Shown here in pieces: positions 51,305 through 55,946 of a DNA stretch of 55,946 bases (the first letter of the stretch is position 1; the number at the start of each line of letters is the position of its first letter). The translations under genes were made by a program, and so were the position numbers. Location of the stretch: the NCBI GenBank assembly GCA_017517275.1, contig JAFWZX010000005.1:1-55946 (forward strand), given 5' to 3'. Under the pieces are notes generated by a model, which worked only from the letters and a program-made list of their open reading frames with translations, was not told the DNA's origin and did not search any database. Source of the DNA: Clostridia bacterium. Lineage in GTDB: Bacteria; Bacillota; Clostridia; UBA1212; UBA1255.

Positions 51305-52189
51305 ATGGAAGAAATTATAAAACAGTTATTACATGAATTAGCAAATAATTATCCAACAATTGTATGCGTTGTAGCTATGGCATACATAAGTATATTACTT
51401 ACTTCTGTAATAGGCGATAATAATGAAATCAAGGAAATTGCCACACTGGCTGTATTAAGCATAGGTTCTGCCCCTTTACTTTCTGATTTATCCGTTGTGG
51501 TAAATAACGCCAAAGAAACTGTTGGAGAAGTACAAGCAACGCTTACAGCTTCTGTACCGGCACTTGCAACCATGAACTTAGGAAAAGAATCTACTTCGCA
51601 AGTAGTCTTCTTTTTGCTTACAGAAATAATAATAACCTTATTGAATAAAGTATTTTTTCCTCTTGTCCTTATTTACGTTGCGTTAAGCTTCTGCAGTTCT
51701 ATTTCAAACAAGTTTAACGTCGACGGAGTAAAAAATACAGTAAAAAGTTTTTTTACATGGGGTCTTGGAACAATGATGATTGTTTTTTCTGTTGTATCAT
51801 TATTATGCGGAGCGTTAGACGGTGCAAAACAATCTTTGTTAGGCAGAACTTTAAAATATACCGGAAGTATGGTACCTGTGGTAGGACGTTATCTGTCTGA
51901 AAGCGCAGATATGACGTTTGCCGGTATAAACGTGATGAAAAGTACTATGGGAATAACGGCGACAACTACGTTAATGGGCATAATAATCACACCCATAATT
52001 AGAATAGCATCATACGTTTTGTTATATAGACTTTGTGGGACAGTGATAAAACCGGTAGACAACAGCGGCTTACACACGGTTGCAAACAGTGTAGCTGACG
52101 CTTTTACAATGATAGGTGGAATTATTATTTTAATATCCGTAATGGCAGTTATGAACGTATCAATGTTAGTAAAAATAACGATTGGTTAA
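51305..52189 (+). CDS. spoIIIAE: Stage III sporulation protein SpoIIIAE (short form)
   Basis: A 294-residue polytopic membrane protein. Family motifs: LTASVPALATMNLGKESTSQ, VDGVKNTVKSFFTWGLG, TLKYTGSMVPVVGRYLSESA and ADAFTMIGGIIILISVMAVM. The start follows AAGGAAAAG, after an in-frame stop, so no N-terminal extension exists. Bacillus SpoIIIAE is near 400 residues; this form lacks the roughly 100-residue N-terminal part with signal peptide. Confidence 0.92.
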   Translation: MEEIIKQLLHELANNYPTIVCVVAMAYISILLTSVIGDNNEIKEIATLAVLSIGSAPLLSDLSVVVNNAKETVGEVQATLTASVPALATMNLGKESTSQVVFFLLTEIIITLLNKVFFPLVLIYVALSFCSSISNKFNVDGVKNTVKSFFTWGLGTMMIVFSVVSLLCGALDGAKQSLLGRTLKYTGSMVPVVGRYLSESADMTFAGINVMKSTMGITATTTLMGIIITPIIRIASYVLLYRLCGTVIKPVDNSGLHTVANSVADAFTMIGGIIILISVMAVMNVSMLVKITIG

Positions 52190-52198
52190 GGAGGCAGC

Positions 52199-52795
52199 AT
52201 GAATCAATGGATTGTAAAGCTGATAGCAGCATCTTTAATTCTCACCGTGTGTTCATGTATTCTTCCTGCAGGAAATTTAAAAAAAACAGCGGTATTACTC
52301 TTCGGATTTATATTTGCATCAGTTCTTATTGCGCCCGTATCGTTAATTTCCGATAAGGATCTGTTAAGCGAAGCTCGCATGCTGTTTACAAGTGAATACA
52401 GTAAAAATCAAAATATTGAAGGTCAGGCCGGAGGTATGATTATAGAGAATTATACAGCGACTGTTTCAGATATTATTAAAGAATACATCAATGACAACAG
52501 CAAGTATTACTGTGATAGATGCACTGTATACGTCAATGATAACATAGATTCTCCGGATTTTGGCAAGATTACAACCGTTTATTGTTACGTTTCGCCTGTG
52601 AAAGATGATAACTCTATTATTCAAGGTGATAAGAATCAGATACAGCAGATAATAATAGATATCAACGGAATTCATACTGAGACGAATAAGAATCCGGAAG
52701 ACACTTCATATAAAGAAGAGATACGTGCGATTGTGTCAGGATATCTGAAAATTGAACTTAATAAAATACATATTCTGGATATAAAGGAGCAATAA
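52199..52795 (+). CDS. spoIIIAF: Stage III sporulation protein SpoIIIAF
   Basis: A 198-residue protein with two N-terminal helices (LIAASLILTVCSCILPAG and AVLLFGFIFASVLIAPVSLI) followed by an outer domain with a ring-building-motif-like layout. AAGGAGGC precedes ATG. Family assignment rests on helices, length and position in the operon. Confidence 0.88.
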   Translation: MNQWIVKLIAASLILTVCSCILPAGNLKKTAVLLFGFIFASVLIAPVSLISDKDLLSEARMLFTSEYSKNQNIEGQAGGMIIENYTATVSDIIKEYINDNSKYYCDRCTVYVNDNIDSPDFGKITTVYCYVSPVKDDNSIIQGDKNQIQQIIIDINGIHTETNKNPEDTSYKEEIRAIVSGYLKIELNKIHILDIKEQ

Positions 52796-52796
52796 A

Positions 52797-53378
52797 ATGG
52801 ATAAAAAAATAGTGAAATATTTACGTAAGTATTTAAAAGAGATATTGTGTCTTGTTTTAGGGTTAGTGATAATGGTAATAGGAAAAATAGCTCCGGGCAA
52901 TCAGACGGAAGACAATCAGCCGGAAAAGTATGAGGGGACAAATAAAGCTTTTGAATCTGATGCAGACCAATACGATTATGAAGGAGTTTTTTTTATCTCA
53001 TATTATGAAAAACAAATAGAAAATTTTGTAAGTAAAATAGAAGGGGTATCAGATGTAAACGTAATCGTATACATAGATAGCGTTAATGATGTTATTCCTG
53101 CTGAAAATAAAAGCGAGAAACAAGAAAATATTACAGAAAAAGACAGTAATGGCGGATCGCGTGATACTACGTCATCTTCGATCATAAAGGATTTCGTAGT
53201 CGTAAAAGATAAAGACGGAAATGAATCTATTGTAGTAATCAGCAATAAAATGCCAAGAATAACAGGCGTGGCAATATGCGCTAAAGGTGCGGAAACAAAC
53301 GTAGTAAGGGAAAAAATCATTAATGCTGTAAAAAGTGCATATGCTTTGGAAAATTGTGAAATATTCGTATGTTCTTAA
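52797..53378 (+). CDS. spoIIIAG: Stage III sporulation protein SpoIIIAG
   Basis: A 193-residue protein with one N-terminal helix (ILCLVLGLVIMVIGKI) and an outer ring-forming domain: ENFVSKIEGVSDVNVIVYID, a disordered Ser/Asn/Lys-rich insert, then MPRITGVAICAKGAETNVVR and a C-terminal helix-strand. AAAGGAG site. SpoIIIAG rings form part of the intercellular channel. Confidence 0.92.
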   Translation: MDKKIVKYLRKYLKEILCLVLGLVIMVIGKIAPGNQTEDNQPEKYEGTNKAFESDADQYDYEGVFFISYYEKQIENFVSKIEGVSDVNVIVYIDSVNDVIPAENKSEKQENITEKDSNGGSRDTTSSSIIKDFVVVKDKDGNESIVVISNKMPRITGVAICAKGAETNVVREKIINAVKSAYALENCEIFVCS

Positions 53379-53435
53379 GTTATATTTTCTCTGTATCAGG
53401 CATAGTATTTAATAAATAATCAGGAGGTGTTTGTT

Positions 53436-53960
53436 ATGGAAAAAAGTAAGAATGTTTTAGGATTTTTAAATAAAAACAAAAAGGCCGTGTTTATTCTGGT
53501 TTGCTGCGTAGTGTTACTCGTTTTTGCTGTGGTGCAGACAGTTGGCGGTAATCCTTCTTCAACAGACAAAGACCCGTCAGATATTCAGACAAACGGTCAG
53601 GTAAACAATCAAGAGGATAACGAACAGGCAGGCACGGGGGATAATTCAGATAATAATTCTGTGCTTCCGGTAGGAGTAGAGGCTGTTGCAGATATAGATG
53701 AATATTTTGCCGGATTAAGAGTCGCAAGCGGAGAAATGGATTCAGAGACGCAGCAGATTTGCAACGCTATACGTACATCCATTCTTACAAGAGGATATGA
53801 GGATGCATTTGTTTGTATTACAAGTGATAATTCACTGGAAATAACAGTATTATGTTCTGAATTAACAGAGAGTGAAGTTAACGTTATAGCTAATACTGCC
53901 TTAGATATATATGATACTACACCTGACAATATGGTAGTGAAAGGAATCTGCGGTGTATAA
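53436..53960 (+). CDS. spoIIIAH: Stage III sporulation protein SpoIIIAH
   Basis: A 174-residue protein with one helix (AVFILVCCVVLLVFAVV), an acidic Asn/Gln-rich linker and a C-terminal YscJ/FliF-like domain (ILTRGYEDAFVCITSDNSLE ... SEVNVIANTALDIYD). SpoIIIAH pairs with SpoIIQ across the intermembrane space. AGGAGGTG at 53422-53429 sets ATG 53436. Slightly shorter than Bacillus SpoIIIAH (about 218). Last gene of the operon, before a terminator. Confidence 0.9.
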   Translation: MEKSKNVLGFLNKNKKAVFILVCCVVLLVFAVVQTVGGNPSSTDKDPSDIQTNGQVNNQEDNEQAGTGDNSDNNSVLPVGVEAVADIDEYFAGLRVASGEMDSETQQICNAIRTSILTRGYEDAFVCITSDNSLEITVLCSELTESEVNVIANTALDIYDTTPDNMVVKGICGV

Positions 53961-53988
53961 CCAAAATAAGTGATACACTAAATGGAAT

Positions 53989-54025
53989 GGAGCTGTAATA
54001 GTCTGTTACGGCTCCTTATATTTTT
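53989..54025 (+). terminator. Terminator of the spoIIIA operon
   Basis: Stem GGAGCTGTAA (53989-53998) with TTACGGCTCC (54006-54015), one G-T pair, 7-base loop, followed by TTATATTTTT. Confidence 0.75.
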
Positions 54026-54029
54026 GTGA

Positions 54030-54084
54030 TTATTTCCCGGGAAATAAAAGTTTTCTTGCTTTCGAAATAAAATAAATGTATCAT
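54030..54084 (+). promoter_or_regulatory. Perfect 18-bp palindrome next to a promoter candidate
   Basis: TTATTTCCCGGGAAATAA at 54030-54047 is a perfect palindrome without loop. Just after it lie TTGCTT (54056-54061), 17 bases and TATCAT (54079-54084), a weak sigma-A-like promoter for the gene at 54172. The palindrome would be an upstream operator or activator site. Confidence 0.5.
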
Positions 54085-54171
54085 ACCGCTACCTTCTATG
54101 GCAATCATTTTTTCTAACAACGCAGCCGCCTTGAAGACCAGTAACAACTATGCTCAAAGGTGGTATGCCGT

Positions 54172-55293
54172 ATGGTAAGATTGAAAGATGTTTTAAGTGT
54201 CAGGGATAATAAAGAATTATATAAATTATATGAAAAAATCAGCAGTTATCGTGGAGATATGATTGAGATAGAATACTCAATCACTCAGAAAACTCATGAT
54301 ATTCTTATTCTTTATCTTTGCGATGCTCTGACTGACAAGGCAATGTTTGAAGCTATTGTATTAGCGTCATTTTCCCATGAATACTATAACCTTGTATCAT
54401 TACCGGACAGTGTTGTACAGGCCTGCGAACTTGGTGATTATCCCGATCGGTACGGAGTGTTCGACGACGAGTATGAAAACTGTAATGACGATTGCGTTGT
54501 TCCGATATTATATGAAAAATGGTTGGAATGGGGAATTGTATATATTGGCGTAAATCGTGATAACGAATATTTTATTGCAGTTACGCAGGATTTTATACAG
54601 TATGTCAAGGATATATACAAACCGGAAGATGAAGCGATTTATGATTCTGTATCTTTTGCTTACAGCTGCTGCTGCGCGATGACGAACATAAACGGAATTG
54701 TACCGATTGAAGTTGTGCTTAGAGTGTATAACCTGAATTCTCAGGGAAGAGAGCTCCAAACACATCAATTACTGAAAATCATAGATCATTATCATCTCTT
54801 TCGTGACGTGAACTTTATTGTCTATAATGATTTGCTCGTTTTGGATAATCTTATGTGTAAAAAAAACGGTAAGTACGTTCCTAATAAAGAATATTTCCGG
54901 CTGTTGACCGTACAAGCAGACAAACCCTTTTATATTCCGTCTTCTGCAGAGACAATATTTGACTATGACGACAGCAGAGCAGTGTGGATGGATTTTGATT
55001 GTCTGACGCTGGCAGCATATCTAGAAGATGATATGGGTGTAGACCGTATGATGTCTCTGAATATTACATCATCAATCAAAAGTGCTTTTATGGATAATAG
55101 AGGAATAAACGATGCTTTTGATATTTTGCGACGCAATAACATAAACCTTTCCGCACAATGTGTACATAAGGATCTTATAAGGCTAATAATGGAAATAAAG
55201 GACAATATAAGACTTAAAATAAACAGAGGTCACACAATAAAGGAGATGAGGAGGATGAATTATGATAAAGCAAAAATATCGGAGACTTTCTAA
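54172..55293 (+). CDS. Unrecognised 373-residue cytoplasmic protein
   Basis: No family recognised. No signal peptide or membrane helix. ATG 54172 follows AAAGGTGG; a GTG at 54160 overlaps that site. The sequence is Asp/Tyr-rich in the first 270 residues, with a YSCCCAMTNINGIVPIEVVL segment in the middle resembling plasmid-type or SEC-C-adjacent helical repeats only vaguely, and a helical basic C-terminus (IRLIMEIKDNIRLKINRG). Its 3' end overlaps the metallo-hydrolase gene by 32 bases, so the two are coupled. Confidence 0.7.
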   Translation: MVRLKDVLSVRDNKELYKLYEKISSYRGDMIEIEYSITQKTHDILILYLCDALTDKAMFEAIVLASFSHEYYNLVSLPDSVVQACELGDYPDRYGVFDDEYENCNDDCVVPILYEKWLEWGIVYIGVNRDNEYFIAVTQDFIQYVKDIYKPEDEAIYDSVSFAYSCCCAMTNINGIVPIEVVLRVYNLNSQGRELQTHQLLKIIDHYHLFRDVNFIVYNDLLVLDNLMCKKNGKYVPNKEYFRLLTVQADKPFYIPSSAETIFDYDDSRAVWMDFDCLTLAAYLEDDMGVDRMMSLNITSSIKSAFMDNRGINDAFDILRRNNINLSAQCVHKDLIRLIMEIKDNIRLKINRGHTIKEMRRMNYDKAKISETF

Positions 55294-55946
55294 GCTTTTC
55301 TTCTTAATGTTGGCAATACTAACGATTATATGTATAAGTAGCTGCAAGAATGACTTTTATTTTAAACCGGCTGATGTTAAGGCTTATAAGCTGGCTCCTT
55401 TTTCTGTTTGCTATATAGATGTAGGACAGGGAGATTGCAGCTTGATTCAGTGTGGCGGAGAGTACATGCTTATTGATTCGGGAGAGGATGAATACTATCA
55501 CGTTCTCAATTCATATATTGATTTATTTGGTGTGGATTCGTTTAAGTACGTAATAATAACGCATCCTCACAGCGACCATATGGGCGGAATGAATGAAGTC
55601 ATGGAGACTGTCGTTGTCCGTAATATAATCATGCCTGATATTGACAATGATACTAAGGAATATGAACTTTTGACTGCTGCAATTGAAGAAAAAAATACGC
55701 CTGTACATAGACCCTTTCCCGGAGACGTTTACTTATTTGGAGATGCATATTTTACAATTCTTGCACCTATGTCTGATACATACGAGGATATGAACAATTA
55801 CTCGATTGTATTAAAATTTGATTATATGGATACGTCATTCCTTTTCACCGGAGATTGTCAGATACAATCTGAGGAGGAAATGCTTCAAGGGGGATATAAT
55901 CTTGATAGTGACGTGCTGAAAGTAGCACATCACGGGTCGAGCACAA
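55262..55946 (+). CDS. ComEC-like metallo-beta-lactamase-fold lipoprotein (cut by window end)
   Basis: 228 codons are visible. ATG 55262 follows AGGAGG at 55249-55254 by 7 bases. Basic start, signal helix and lipobox ISSC. The mature domain begins FSVCYIDVGQGDCSLIQCGG and has the metal motif ITHPHSDHMGGMNE (HxHxDH), FTGDCQ and VLKVAHHGSST, all typical of the soluble ComEC/Rec2 hydrolase domain. No ComEC channel part in the visible segment, so it is likely a secreted phosphodiesterase-type hydrolase rather than the DNA uptake channel. Confidence 0.88.
   Translation, partial: MIKQKYRRLSKLFFLMLAILTIICISSCKNDFYFKPADVKAYKLAPFSVCYIDVGQGDCSLIQCGGEYMLIDSGEDEYYHVLNSYIDLFGVDSFKYVIITHPHSDHMGGMNEVMETVVVRNIIMPDIDNDTKEYELLTAAIEEKNTPVHRPFPGDVYLFGDAYFTILAPMSDTYEDMNNYSIVLKFDYMDTSFLFTGDCQIQSEEEMLQGGYNLDSDVLKVAHHGSST

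Overview
The window reads as chromosomal DNA from a low-GC, endospore-forming member of the Firmicutes (Clostridia-like). Evidence for this: a complete spoIIIAA-AH operon, a gpr spore germination protease, the ylxM-ffh-rpsP-khpA-rimM-trmD block, Shine-Dalgarno sites of AGGAGG type, TTGACA-17-TATAAT promoters, and Gram-positive lipoproteins and tad-type pseudopilin genes. No species can be named from the sequence alone.

Region 1 (1-6.3 kb) is an accessory, decaying island. It starts inside the 3' end of an IS3-family-like element. It holds paralogous small lipoproteins, three related zinc-ribbon ORFs, an AAA/DUF4143 ATPase behind a striking TTTCGGCAGATTT operator array, remnants of a C5 cytosine methyltransferase and of a tyrosine recombinase, and several broken ORFs. 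Region 2 (6.3-16.8 kb) is core translation and tRNA biology: ylxM, ffh, rpsP, khpA, rimM, then a single ORF fusing TrmD to a cysteine desulfurase, then thiI, a B12-type radical SAM protein with its DUF2344 partner, a TIM-barrel epimerase and a second cysteine-desulfurase-like protein. Region 3 (16.8-26.9 kb) holds a DUF1624 membrane protein and a D,D-carboxypeptidase on the minus strand, a small Tad-like pseudopilin set, an MTA/SAH deaminase, another TIM-barrel epimerase overlapping a divergent 6-phosphogluconate dehydrogenase, and small membrane proteins.

Region 4 (27.0-32.8 kb) is the most exciting part. Directly downstream of tRNA-Leu(GAG) is a tightly packed four-gene cassette: an ABC/AAA-type ATPase, a protein with a canonical TIR domain preceded by a divergent TIR-like domain and followed by Sel1/TPR repeats, a four-helix membrane protein with two Rossmann (TrkA-N-like) segments ending in a RyR (ryanodine-receptor) domain, and a stand-alone RyR-domain protein. 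It looks like a nucleotide-signalling defence or stress system in which TIR-made NAD derivatives could gate a membrane effector; this mechanism is inference.

Region 5 (32.9-41.2 kb) holds a flavin reductase and a MacB-like envelope operon: an adaptor lipoprotein, a large FtsX-type permease, two ATPases, a cyclophilin-like lipoprotein and a CotH-like lipoprotein. Region 6 (41.2-49.1 kb) has tRNA-Leu(TAA), a phosphodiester glycosidase-domain protein, gpr, ilvE, an amidase-like lipoprotein, a GH36 alpha-galactosidase starting at TTG, and an orphan solute-binding lipoprotein. Region 7 (49.2-55.9 kb) has spoIIIAA-AH, an unrecognised 373-residue protein and the start of a ComEC-like metallo-beta-lactamase-fold lipoprotein cut by the window end. 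No CRISPR array or rRNA was seen.
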